Assembly (NCBI GenBank): GCA_030710605.1
Contig: CP092877.1
Location: 45,678,406-45,742,405 of the forward strand
Length of the DNA: 64,000 nucleotides
Reading direction: 5' to 3'
Source: Cordylochernes scorpioides
Taxonomy: Eukaryota > Arthropoda > Arachnida > Pseudoscorpiones > Chernetidae
The notes beneath the pieces were generated by a model. The model was not told the DNA's origin. It saw nothing but the letters and a program-made list of their open reading frames with translations, and did no database searches. Position numbers and translations under genes: made by a program. Numbering within the stretch: the stretch's first letter is position 1; every line of letters begins with the position of its first letter. Of the stretch, positions 33,600 to 43,474 are shown piece by piece.

Positions 33600-34030
33600 A
33601 TGTGTAATATTGAACTTTAGAATATTAAAGAATAAAGTTTCAAAAATTGCGTCCAAAAGGCCTACGTTTCTTGTACTGGCCCAACATCTCACCAGTTAGT
33701 ACTTCGCCAATTTAATCTACCAGACCGCTTCTTAGAGCTCTAATACTATATTGGACGATTTTTCTTATATAGGCAGCACTGAAGGGTGGAATCTCAGAAA
33801 TGGTTTACAAGAAAACTATGAGATTCCACCCTTCAGTGCTGTGTATATAAGCAAAATCGTCCAATACAGTATTAGAGCTCTAAGAAGCGGTCTGGTGGAT
33901 TAAATTGGCAAAACCGCTGAGAGGGTTCACTACAGATGAGTCAAGCCCTCCCAATATATTTTTTCATCGCAGTAAGGGCAGTAGAAGTTTGTATTGTGTA
34001 TAAAAGAAGCATTCGTGCTTAAATCCTTTC
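33600..34030. repeat. Two DR1 copies in inverted (palindromic) arrangement
   Basis: 33667-33790 (minus sense) and 33800-34030 (plus sense) mirror each other around GGGTGGAATCTCA and TGAGATTCCACCC. The plus-sense copy has AGAAGCGGTCTGGTGGATTA, AACCGCTGAGAGGGTTCA, CATCGCAGTAAGGGCAGTAG. It matches 46944-47166 over more than 200 bp. Confidence 0.85.
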
Positions 34031-34199
34031 AGGGTTATATATGTTACATCGTTTTGTAATATTTATATAAACATTAATGGACAGAATCCTATTTACTGGG
34101 GAACACGAGTGGTAGCTAGGTTTTGGTATAAGTGTTATAGTGCATATAATATACATACGTTAACTTTTTCATATATAGAGATTTACATACGTTTTCTTT

Positions 34200-34600
34200 A
34201 TATAGATGAAAATTCGAAACTTTTATAGACGCGTATGGTTCTTTTAAAAATAAAACAATTTCTACTGCCCTTACTGCAATGGAAAAATTAATGGGAAGGC
34301 CTAGCTCATCCGTGTTGATTCCTCCCAGCGGTTTCGCCAGTTTAATCTACCATACCGCTGTTATATTGCATTTTTAGATATTCTTTTTACAGTGATACTG
34401 ATGCAAGACTCTTGGAATGGGTATTTTAGATGAACTATCGACATAAGCTTTGAGGACAGTAGAATTACATACACTTATAAATATATAATATGCTTCGAGC
34501 AATCGCTCTTCCGCAAACTTCAAATTTTGTCTTTAATGTGAACAATTATATTATGCTGCATTAGCGCGCCATCTGTTATATCAAAAATATTTCTTAAATG
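34200..34600 (-). repeat. Dispersed repeat DR1, near-complete copy and a fragment
   Basis: 34206-34360 carries, on the plus strand, AATTCGAAACTTTTATAGAC, CTACTGCCCTTACTGCAATG, then CCCAGCGGTTTCGCCAGTTT and CATACCGCTG. Another start (GCATTAGCGCGCCATCTGTT) is at 34557-34577. Confidence 0.8.
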
Positions 34601-35122
34601 TATATGCATTTATTTTTGTATGTAAAGTCTATTTACAATCAGCACCATCGGTTCGTAACTTTCTACCGTCCACTTGGTAGGACAAACCTTTGGTAACGTA
34701 AATGTCTACAAAGAGGCCCCTGACCCCCAAATATTTCCAAACCCACCCTCACCCCCCTCCCTAGAAGGCTTCCACTGGAGGAGAGGGGGTACCGCCCACG
34801 TTAAACATCACCCCTATAGGGCCCAACCTCCCATTAGCGGCCTATATGATGACATCCTTTATTTATGTCTATGTGAGGCGTGGTGTGGCTTGTAGATAGG
34901 ACGCTGTGATAAATAAACATATATTTTTATAAAATAAATTTACTTTATTAACGCCAAAAATGAGTAGAGGAAAGAAATAGCGGCCGCTTGAAGAAAGCTT
35001 TGTTGCTCGAACGGCGCGTGTGCCAAGAGTCCTGGATGTCACGCGCGCTGGCTGAGGCATGGTATAGCCGTCATATAAATATATATATATGTGAAAAATA
35101 GCACAAAAGTGAATGTACAAAC
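34601..35122. other. Unassigned interval upstream of the hammerhead
   Basis: Contains a C-rich stretch at 34715-34850 and a GC-rich patch at 34980-35060 (GCGGCCGC, ACGCGCGCTGGC). No supported gene. It may belong to the retroelement that carries the ribozyme. Confidence 0.3.
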
Positions 35123-35176
35123 AGCTTTCACCACGCTGAAGAGGGCCAATAGCCCGAAACGCGTACGTGGTTAGCT
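35123..35176 (+). ncRNA. Predicted type I hammerhead ribozyme
   Basis: The plus strand contains all hammerhead core elements in type I order. CUGAAGA is at 35136-35142; stem II is GGGC (35143-35146) with GCCC (35152-35155) closed by loop CAAUA; GAAA is at 35156-35159; the minimal stem III is the self-complementary ACGCGU (35159-35164); A17 is at 35165; stem I is ACCACG (35130-35135) with CGUGGU (35166-35171). Outside stem I a small internal loop is followed by a second helix, AGCU (35123-35126) with AGCU (35173-35176), where tertiary contacts normally form. Cleavage is expected between 35165 and 35166. Such short-stem-III type I ribozymes are known from Penelope-like retroelements. I see no Penelope RT nearby. 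Confidence 0.65.
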
Positions 35177-35464
35177 TTTCTTGATTAATCAAGAGACGGT
35201 ATTTGGCCAATACTGGAATAATTAAAAATCAACGATTAGGTGATATTTATTCCGATAGATGGCGCAAGCTATCAACAACTATCAGTTGCACGATCAGGAA
35301 ATGCCTTTTTTCTTAATATATATTTAAAAAAAAAAAGATTTTTCTGTTGATTTTATTTTTAGGATTAATTAGAGTTATAGAATCATTGATCATTTGCTTG
35401 ATACAGAATTTCCTTAGGTTGTTCAGGATATATGAGTATGTTTGTGATATTGATTATTGCAGCC

Positions 35465-35615
35465 GTGGTAAAAATAATTGACTTTTTCAAGAATCGGGGG
35501 CCATTGGAGCATTTTTTTATCAGAAAAAAAGTGTCCAATGCTGGAATCGAAACCGGGTCGTAGCGGTCAAAACCAACGGTTTAGACGATCCTTCCACCAA
35601 CCCACTAGTTTAGTA
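35465..35615 (-). mobile_element. SINE family DR2, copy with tRNA-like head
   Basis: The minus strand has a B-box-like GGTTTCGATTCC in a GACCCGGTTTCGATTCCAGC context, followed by a body containing TGCTCCAATGGCCCCCGATT. The same body occurs in the copies at 36655-36885 and 44168-44455. Confidence 0.6.
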
Positions 35616-35937
35616 TACTTTTAATAGATGATCTTACCCCGGTTTTGTGGCCCTTCTTGACAAATTTGGTTTGGAATCTTTTCAAGCTGTAGGATGTCTT
35701 ATCTCTCTATTATCTTATTTCCTTTTTTGTAATACATATACGTTTGACAACTTTCTCAATCAGCTCTATGAAGAAATATATTTTGGAATTATTTCTAACT
35801 TCTCCATGCCCCTCATTCTTCTTCGCTGTCTTCAAATGGAACAAGAGCTCTCGTAGACTTCTGGAATCCTAATTTTGATAATTTATAAATTTATTAACTT
35901 GAGTTCACAATTCGATAAAATAATCCCTTGAATCAAT
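35616..35937. other. Interval without recognisable gene
   Basis: An open 69-codon stretch at 35647-35856 starts at a non-ATG codon and has no known motif. I see nothing else. Confidence 0.35.
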
Positions 35938-36222
35938 ATTAAAATAAGCCTCCAGGGAATAAATTATTTTTTAAAATATTTTTTATTTAAAAATCTCTCA
36001 AGCTTTCGGGCAAGAAAGCCCTTCTACGGGAGAAAATATCTTACATCATTAAAACGCCAATAAAATAAGATTTAATATTAAATAAAGTGCTTTTGTTGTT
36101 TACATTTGTTTCATTCTCCCGTAGAAGGGCTTACTTGCCCGAAAGCTTAAGAGATTTTTAAATAAAAAATATTTTTAAAAAGAATCTTTTTCCCTGGATG
36201 CTTACTGTTATTATTTTAATTA
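35938..36222. mobile_element. Foldback hairpin element B
   Basis: Inverted arms of about 100 bp. The innermost and best conserved part is CAAGCTTTCGGGCAAGAAAG, then CCCTTCTACGGGAGAA on the left and its complement at 36112-36155. The loop of about 70 bp has no ORF. Same core as hairpins A and C. Confidence 0.8.
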
Positions 36223-36369
36223 TAAATGTATTGTAATCGATCATCCAGAAATCTTGAAAAATCTTTATGATTTGTGAGAGTCTGAAATTCTCCTTCGATG
36301 TCTTCCAGTTTAAAAATAACTTTATTAGGTACCACTCAGAAAGATCAACCTAGCTTATGTTATTTACAA

Positions 36370-36600
36370 TGGATAATATGGTACATTAGCGCGCCTCTGT
36401 TATGAGAATTCGAAACTACTATAGACGCGTAGGATTATTTTTAAAATTTAAAAATTTTCTACTGACCTTACTGGGAGGGTTCACCACTAATGAGCCAGGC
36501 CATCTCTTTAATTTCTTATTGCAGTAAGGGCAGTAGAAAATTGTTATATTTTAAAAAGAATCATACGCATATATAATAGTTTCGAATTCTGACTATGGTT
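36370..36600. repeat. Dispersed repeat DR1, rearranged copy
   Basis: Has ATTAGCGCGCCTCTGTTATG, CTACTATAGACGCGTAGGAT, then directly GGGAGGGTTCACCACTAATG and TTGCAGTAAGGGCAGTAGAA. The central AGCGG...CCGCT block is deleted. Confidence 0.8.
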
Positions 36601-36654
36601 AATATATACAGGTTCTTCACATTTGTACACAGTGTATTCAGGGGGGGAGGGGTT

Positions 36655-36885
36655 TGATTCCCGCATTGGACACTTTTTTCTGATTGAAAAAAAAAATGTT
36701 CCAATGGCCCACTATTCTTGCAAAAGTCCAACCCCACCAGCGTGTGCAAGTAACCAAACGGGGCTCTGGCACATTTGTAAGTGCAAAGTCGAACTTCTTT
36801 TCACAGCAGTGCACTTACAGTAAAAAGCAGTCGCCTATTTCTACCCATCATGATTATCATGGCCTGTACCACGTGTACTATGGAT
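36655..36885 (-). mobile_element. SINE family DR2, copy
   Basis: Inverse orientation to the copy at 44168-44455; shared words include CAGTAAAAAGCAGTCGCC, ATCATGATTATCATGGCC and ACCACGTGTACTA. Confidence 0.65.
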
Positions 36886-37134
36886 AAGCAAATAAAAAAA
36901 ACAGTGTATTCCTATATTTAGAATGAATTCCTATATTTACAAGCCTTGTGGTGTGGGAACTTGGATTTGGGACGTTCATTCTTCTGTAAAATGATCTGTT
37001 TTCCTATTTTTTTTTGTTTTGACCTCATCTTTTTTCTTTTTTTTTTTTTCACTTGCCTACTTTTGTTCTCAATTGATATAGGAGTTGCCTTGGGTTTCCT
37101 ACTCTTTGTTTCTTTCTTTTTTTTTTGCTCATCC

Positions 37135-37230
37135 CTAGTACACATGGTACAAGCCATGATAATCCTGGTGGGAAGAAGTAGGCGACTGCTTTTACTGTAA
37201 GTGCACCACATGTCTACACATGTGAAAAAC
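37135..37230 (+). repeat. SINE family DR2, fragment
   Basis: CAAGCCATGATAATCCTGGT, GCGACTGCTTTTACTGTAAG, CACATGTCTACACATGTGAA, as at 44180-44275. Together with the copy ending at 36885 it forms an inverted pair around AT-rich DNA. Confidence 0.65.
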
Positions 37231-37346
37231 AGTCTGTTTGTTTTTGTTTGTAATTTCAAGCCTCTTAGAAGGTTGTGCTTTCAATATTTTCGGATTTTTT
37301 GTAGAAGTTGAAAGCTTGTCTTATTATGAATCATTTATATTTTCTA

Positions 37347-37400
37347 CTAGCCGAATGACCCGGGCAACGCCCGGGGTTTACCAGATTAAATGCTTTTATT
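37347..37400 (-). mobile_element. Helitron 3' terminus
   Basis: On the minus strand: hairpin CCCGGGCGTTGCCCGGG, then TCATTCGG and terminal CTAG followed by T. The same layout closes the Helitron ending at 51918. The other end of this copy is not identified. Confidence 0.6.
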
Positions 37401-37449
37401 CAAATACTATTCGTTACAATTATAAATTGGCGCCGTGGATGTCATTCTT

Positions 37450-37826
37450 GTATAATATATAAATGAGTTTTAAAGATTATAAAAAAAAAATGCATCGGCC
37501 GGGAATCGAACCCGGGGCGCCCGCGTGGCAGGCGAGCATTCTACCACTGAACCAAAAGCAAACGGTGACAGAATTAAGAAAGAATTGTGCATGACACTGA
37601 TAACTGTATATATTAATAATCGAAATTGTACCTTATCATTGGATTTGGTCTTATTACCTTGTTTTTATAATCTCTTATATATAATCTCCTTTATACATAG
37701 ACAGGAAAAGCACATATATTTTAATAATATAAATGAGTTTTAAAATTGTAAAAAAAAATGCATCGGCCGGGAATCGAACCCGGGGCGCCCGCGTGGCAGG
37801 CTAGCAATGACGCTGATAACTGTATA
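37450..37826 (-). repeat. Tandem units carrying a tRNA-Gly-like sequence
   Basis: Two units in tandem (about 37450-37607 and 37608-37826), and a third at 43804-44070 beyond two inserted elements. Shared words: CATTGGATTTGGTCTTATTA, AATATAAATGAGTTTTAAA, an A run, the pseudo-tRNA, and CTGATAACTGTATAT. The second unit has lost part of the pseudo-tRNA (GGCAGGCTAGCAATGACG). Confidence 0.85.
37492..37559 (-). tRNA. tRNA-Gly(GCC)-like pseudogene
   Basis: The minus strand has GTTCAGTGGTAGAATGCTCG, anticodon GCC in a normal loop (CTGCCAC), and GGGTTCGATTCCC, closely matching tRNA-Gly. The 5' acceptor strand is GCTTTTG instead of the complement of CCGATGC, and the two bases linking acceptor and D arm are gone, so it cannot fold as a working tRNA. 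Confidence 0.75.
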
Positions 37827-38611
37827 CAGTGGTACCTCGACATACGAGTTTAATTCGTTCCGCAACCTTGCTCGTATCTTGAATTACTCGTATCTCGAAG
37901 CAAATTTCCCCATACAAAACAATTGAACTACCATTAATACGTTCCAACCTCCAAAATATCACCCCAGTTATTTTTGTAACGTGGTTTTAAATAATAAAAA
38001 CGTATTTATAAATATCAAATATTTATTGCACAAAAACAAAAAAGAGAATGTAAAGAAATAAATTAGATATCCTCACTGGTCTTTGCCTTTTTCGCTACTT
38101 TATTCTCGCTTTCACCTGTAGGCCGTTTAGAAAAAAACATGTCCAAGGAGGTTTGTTTCTTCCTCCCTCTCAGAATGTTCCGGAAATGAGTTAGGCAAGT
38201 GTCATTAAAAAGGTCAGATGCACGACCTGTTGCAACTTTTTCTGGGTGTTTTTTTTTTTCCACGAACTGTGAAACTCTCTCCCACATTCCTAAGATAGTG
38301 TTTCAACTTTAAAAGCACACAAAAATATAATAAACTTGAATTTGTTTATTCAAGTCTCAAAAAACAAAGCTTTGCATATAGAACAAATAATAATGAAGAA
38401 GAAGAAAGAAACATTTTAGGAAAATCAAAAACAAAACAAAAGTACTGGTCAAAAAGAAACATTTAAAATCACATATTAATATCTTCAACACTACCGAACC
38501 GAACTCGTATCTCGAATTTCGCTCGTAACTAAAAGCAAAAAATCACTTGCTCGTCGGCTCGTATCTCGAAAAACTCGTATGTTGGGACGCTCGTATGTCG
38601 AGGTACCACTG
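37827..38611 (-). mobile_element. Tigger/pogo-type non-autonomous element
   Basis: 785 bp with 22-bp ends CAGTGGTACCTCGACATACG.. and their exact complement, between TA duplications (37825-37826 and 38612-38613). It contains only the C-terminal remnant of a Tigger-type transposase and a second inner copy of ACTCGTAT-rich sequence. Confidence 0.88.
38063..38287 (-). pseudogene. Tigger transposase C-terminal remnant
   Basis: 75 residues. The segment DTCLTHFRNILRGRKKQTSL followed by DMFFSKRP resembles the C-terminal tail of Tigger/pogo transposases. The DNA-binding CENP-B domain and the DDE core are missing, so the element depends on a transposase supplied elsewhere. Confidence 0.6.
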
Positions 38612-38616
38612 TATAT

Positions 38617-38962
38617 TGTTACATCATGATTAATGGCGTATTTCTTATATTATTTTTAATATATTTGAAATTTAAATTATATATTTATTTATTTTTATAT
38701 AAAATATTCTATGATATTTATTTAAAACAGATTATTTTTTAGATTATCATCATTTGTATTTAGGTACACGTGTGACTTCACTGCTCTCTTTGATGTGAGA
38801 AAAATAAATAGATTATTCTGGAGGATACTTAAAGTAGACTTATCTCATTATTCCCTTATATAAATTTGTAGGATGGTTGAAACACGCTCTGGTAAGATGC
38901 AAGACCCAGCACAGGAGAGAATCATGGCTGAAGAGTCTGCCAAGCCGCAACCTGGTGCAACA
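38617..38962 (+). repeat. Gypsy-2 5' LTR
   Basis: TGTTACATCATG...GGTGCAACA, identical by eye to the 3' LTR. The gag ATG at 38873 is inside it. The primer-binding site would start at TGGTAGAGATGC, two or three bases after the LTR. Confidence 0.93.
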
Positions 38963-40021
38963 ATTGGTAGAGATGCTAGTTCCGACCCAGTTGTCCTGAA
39001 TCCCAACATCGACATCCCCAAGTATGATGGAACGGAAGACCCTCGCCCATGGATTGAATCTCTTGAAGAAATTGGCTTCCTGTACCATTGGGCAGACTAC
39101 ATTATCTCTCGTTATGCCGCCATGAACATGACGGGAAGCGCTAAAACCTGGTTGAATTTACACAAAGCTAGTTTCACGAGCTGGGAAAATATTAAAATCC
39201 GCCTCATTCAGGATTTTTCTTTGGACGCGAATAAAGAAGAACTTAGAATGAAGCTCAACAGAATGCAACACGGGAATGAACCAGCAATCAGGTTCGCGGA
39301 AGACATTCTAGTGTTGTGCAACAAGGTTGACCCCGCAATGGAAGAAGAAACAAAAATTGAACATGTTATTGGAGGACTGAAAAAAGAGTACTCATTCGCG
39401 CTCTACCTGAACCCCCCTAAATCGACCGATGACCTTCTTGTCGTGTGCAAGAAAATGGATTATTTTGAAAAGAAGTATCGGGAACGTGTGGAGAAATCCA
39501 GAAACCTATATAACGGTCCACGCTATTCTAGACACCAACAACAATCGAGGTACGTGCCGCCGACTGCCGCACGAAACTACCAGACCACTTCCAGGCCCCA
39601 AGCCCCTGTTTCCAATAATTACAAGAACGACTCCCCTCCTACTCCCAGACAGTATCGAAACAACTTTCCCCAGCCCTCTACCCCTAGACGTCCTTATAAT
39701 CCTAACTTTGTGCCGAAACCAAACCTTCAGAGAAACACCTACAATAAAAGCCAAGAAGTGAGCAAAAATAGGACGGAAGATGGAAGACCAATCTGCTTTA
39801 AATGTAACAAGCCAGGGCACGTGGCCCGTTATTGTAGGGTCAAGTTTATAAGAATCCTAGAAGAGGATCCAGCAGATACCCAAGAGAAGGTCGAAGAGAA
39901 ATGCCAAATGAATGAAATATCAGAGAAATCAGGACCTCGGCTTTATGCTGATGTATGTCATAGCACACAGACAAATATTCCTACCCGGAATAGATATTCC
40001 GTGTTGGAAGATTTAAACTAA
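38873..40021 (+). CDS. gag: Gypsy-2 Gag
   Basis: 382 residues, intact. The ATG (MVETRSGKMQDPAQER) lies within the 5' LTR, and the frame runs through the LTR end and the primer-binding site. Residues about 50-200 form a retrotransposon capsid region (KYDGTEDPRPWIESLEEIG, SAKTWLNLHKASFTSWENI, LIQDFSLDANKEELRMKL), followed by a Pro/Arg/Asn-rich linker and one CCHC zinc knuckle CFKCNKPGHVARYC near residue 306. The stop TAA directly follows a UUUAAAC slippery heptamer, so Pol is made by -1 frameshifting. The next internal ATG (38897 or 38924) could also be used. Confidence 0.9.
   Translation: MVETRSGKMQDPAQERIMAEESAKPQPGATIGRDASSDPVVLNPNIDIPKYDGTEDPRPWIESLEEIGFLYHWADYIISRYAAMNMTGSAKTWLNLHKASFTSWENIKIRLIQDFSLDANKEELRMKLNRMQHGNEPAIRFAEDILVLCNKVDPAMEEETKIEHVIGGLKKEYSFALYLNPPKSTDDLLVVCKKMDYFEKKYRERVEKSRNLYNGPRYSRHQQQSRYVPPTAARNYQTTSRPQAPVSNNYKNDSPPTPRQYRNNFPQPSTPRRPYNPNFVPKPNLQRNTYNKSQEVSKNRTEDGRPICFKCNKPGHVARYCRVKFIRILEEDPADTQEKVEEKCQMNEISEKSGPRLYADVCHSTQTNIPTRNRYSVLEDLN
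40012..40018 (+). promoter_or_regulatory. Canonical -1 frameshift slippery site UUUAAAC
   Basis: In gag frame the bases read GAT TTA AAC TAA, giving U-UUA-AAC, one of the most efficient eukaryotic/viral slippery heptamers, immediately before the gag stop. The -1 frame continues directly into protease. A downstream stimulatory structure was not established. Confidence 0.85.
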
Positions 40022-43000
40022 GCGTCGCGCCTGAATCTGTCAATCAAAGCAAGTCGACCATAAACGGAATCAAGAAGTTGGACCCTAAATACAAATTAAA
40101 AATTAATGTGGACAAGATAGGGACTTTTGAAGCTTTGGTTGATACAGGTGCTGACCTCTCAGTGGTCGACCTCAGAACGGCCCTCGATACAGGCCATGGT
40201 ATAAGTAAACTCGCAAAAATTTGTGCAGGACCCGATGGAAAAAAATTGGACATGGTAGGAAGTATATTTTTAAATATAAAAATTGATGACGAAACATTAT
40301 CACACAACTTTGTGATATTGAAAACGCATTTACGGACATTAATTCTTGGGAGAGATTTCCTTAAGAAAATGAACGCAAAAATAGATTGTAAGCAAGAAAC
40401 TATAAAATACGATTTGACGAATAACCATGACGAAATCAATTTTGAAATGTTGAAAATAAAGAGTGCCAAGGATTCCATTGTACCGGAATGTTCCATTAAA
40501 TTGATCAAGGCATTGGTAGAAACAGAGGATGGAGAATATATTATCGAGGAGAGCAGCAAAATGTTTCAAACAAATGGACTTCGTCTAGCAAGAAGCTTGA
40601 TCAATGTTATAAATAGGGAAACACACATCTGGATAACTAATCCGTATCCTCGACCGTTAAAAATAATGAAAAACCAAACATTGGCTTTTGGAAGTAGTCC
40701 AGCGAAAATAAATGTGAGTCGAGAAAGAGAGGTAGAAGAGAACGAAGAACCTAGATTCCAAATAAACGAAAATCTTTCACCAAAGGAACAGAAGGAGTTA
40801 AAACAAGTTTTAGAAAGGTATGGAGATCTTTTTTCGTCGAGATTAGGGAGAACCAATTTGTCAAAACATCGGATAGACACAGAAGATGCGAAGCCAATTA
40901 AACACAAGCCTTACCGGGTAAGTGCTAAAGAACGAGATATTATAAAAGAGCAAATTGACGAGATGCTTACAGAGGGCATAATTAGGCCATCTTCTAGCCC
41001 CTGGTCTTTTCCAGTAATATTGGTCAAGAAGCGAGATGGTAAATACAGATTTTGTGTGGACTACAGAAAACTGAATAATGTGACAGTAAAAGATGTCTAT
41101 CCGATCCCTAGAATAGACGAAGTTATGGATACTCTCCAAGGATCTACACACTTCTCAGCAATAGACCTCAAATCTGGATATTGGCAAGTTGAAGTCGAAG
41201 AAAGAGACAAAGAGAAAACAGCTTTCACTACAGCGCATGGATTATATGAATTCAACGTGATGCCTTTTGGACTTTGTAACGCGCCTGCTACCTTTGAGAG
41301 AAATATGGAGAATATGCTTGGAAATCTGAGATGGCAAATTTGTTTGTGTTATCTGGATGATGTTATCATATATAGCCCGGATTTTCCAACGCACCTCAAA
41401 AGACTTGAAGCTGTTTTTAGATGTTTTCGTGAATCTAATTTAAGGTTAAACGACAAAAAATGCCGATTTGCTTTTGAAGAATTGGAGATTCTCGGCTATA
41501 TAACGAGCAAACATGGTATAAAACCCGCGGAACATAACATCAAAGCTGTCAGAAATTTTCCTCGGCCCAAAAAGGTCAAAGAAGTACAATCCTTTTTGGG
41601 AATGTGTTCATATTATAGAAAATTTATCAAAGACTTCTCAAAAATTGCTGACCCTTTGACCAACCTTATAAAAAAAAGTGTATCATTTACCTGGACAGAA
41701 AGACAAGAGGAAGCGTTTCAAACCCTAAAAACAGCACTATTAAGTCCGCCAATTTTAGGTCACTTCAATCCAAATGCACCTACTTATGTTCATACTGATG
41801 CGTCCAACATCGGCATAGGTGCAACACTTGTCCAAGACATCGGTGGTGAAGAGAAGGTGATCTCATATTTGAGTCGTACCCTAAGTAAAGCGGAGCAAAA
41901 TTATTCAACCACTGAAAAAGAATGTCTGGTCAATGTCAAAATTACGACCCTACCTTTATGGAAGACACTTTAAAATAGTAACAGACCATCACGCCTTATG
42001 CTGGCTTAAAAACTTGAAGGATCCAACAGGTCGATTGGCAAGATGGGCATTGAAAATTCAAGAATATGACTTCGATATAATACATAAATCAGGAAAGAAG
42101 CATCTGGACGCCGATGGCTTATCTAGGGGACCCTTACCAGAAACTGATTGGGATGAGGATTTTGAAAGGCTATTTTTAAATCAAATAACAGACGAAGAGG
42201 ATAAGTTTATCGAAAGTGTTAAGAAAAACCTTAATGGAAGCAGGCGATCAATTGCGCAAAACTTTAAAGTAGAAGATGGATGCCTCTTTAAGAAAAACCC
42301 GAACCCTGAAGGCAGGGCGTGGTTGCTTGTGGTTCCAGAGAAGAAAAAGAGAGAAATTATGAAAGAATATCACAATCATATGTCGAATGGCCATCTGGGT
42401 GTCGTCAGAACCATGTACCGAATAAAGAGTAAATACCTTTGGCCATCCATGCTAAAGGATGTCTCAGAGTTCGTTAAGACGTGTCACCTTTGCCAAAGTA
42501 TAAAAGGCTCAAACCAATTACCTTCTGGACTACTACAGCCCATTCCCCCAGCCAACTTTCCTTTCGAAAGAATTGGAATTGACTTTGTTGGTCCATTGCC
42601 ATCTACGAAAAACAGGAAAAAATGGATAATCGTGCTGACGGACTACTACACTAGATATGCAGAAACAAAAGCAGTCTCGGAAGCAACAGTGAAAGAAGTT
42701 TCAAAATTTCTAGTAGAGGATATTTTTCTCCGGCACGGAGCCCCACAATATCTTATTAGTGACAGAGGCTCTCAATTTACCAGTAATTTAATGAAAGAGG
42801 TGATGAAAACGTGCAAGATTAAACATTGCTTCACAACGAGCTATCATCCCCAGACTAATGGATTGACAGAGCGGTTAAATAGAACATTGATCAATATGCT
42901 CAGTATGTATGTGAACACTGATCAGAAGAATTGGGACGAAATACTCCCATTCATCACTCACGCTTACAATACTACAATTCAGGAAACCACAGGATATTCT

Positions 43001-43474
43001 CCCTTTTTCCTGATGTTTGGAAGAGAACCCACGTCTCTTTTGGACGACAGGAATATCTCGGTGGACATTGACAAGGATGATTATGATGAATACATAAAAC
43101 ATCACTTAGACAAAATAAACAGAACAAGAAAATTAGTTATTAACAACACAATAAAGACTCAAGAAAGAATGAAAAAGAACTATGATAAGAAACACACGGA
43201 AAGAAGCTACGAACCAGGAGAATTAGTAGCAGTTTGGACACCAATTAGGAAAATAGGAAAGTGTGAGAAACTACTGAGAAAATATTTTGGCCCATATAGA
43301 ATATTAAAGAAGCTGTCCAACGTAAATTACTTAGTTGAACCAAAAGATAATCCTGGCCAAGACCCATTGATTGTCCATGTCTCAAGAATCAAACCCTATT
43401 TTGAAAGAATTGATGAGGTCAATCACGAGGACTTGACGACCTCTGGAGAGGGGGAAGTGTTACATCATGATTAA
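40012..43474 (+). pseudogene. pol: Gypsy-2 Pol, broken by a small deletion in RNase H
   Basis: Entered from gag by -1 slippage. Domain order: aspartic protease (ALVDTGADLSVVD, about 40135), RT (KRDGKYRFCVDYRKLNNV; YLDDVIIYS, about 41349), RNase H (HTDASNIGIGA, about 41791), integrase zinc finger (HNHMSNGHLG..CHLCQ, 42375-42495) and catalytic core (IGIDFVGPLP, LISDRGSQFTSN, NGLTERLNRTL), then a GPY/F-like C-terminus (YFGPYRILKKL). Near 41930-41945 the frame changes: ECLVNVKITT runs to a stop at 41973, while the continuation starts at SKLRPYLYG in the next frame. Compared with related elements about ten bases are missing here. Apart from this the gene is intact and the LTRs are identical, so the break is recent or a sequencing error. 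Confidence 0.9.

Noticed and set aside
33620-33740. A second hammerhead around GGTGAGATGTTGGGCCAGTA and GAAACGTAGG
   Set aside because: The minus-strand core has CUGGUGA with the essential A6 changed, and neither stem I nor stem II closes next to the core.
34674-35210. Open stretches of 73 and 113 codons on opposite strands
   Set aside because: Proline-rich, low-complexity or spanning the predicted ribozyme; no homology that I recognise.
37492-37559. A functional tRNA-Gly gene
   Set aside because: The 5' acceptor strand does not pair with the 3' strand and two linker bases are missing; it is repeated in tandem with the same defects.
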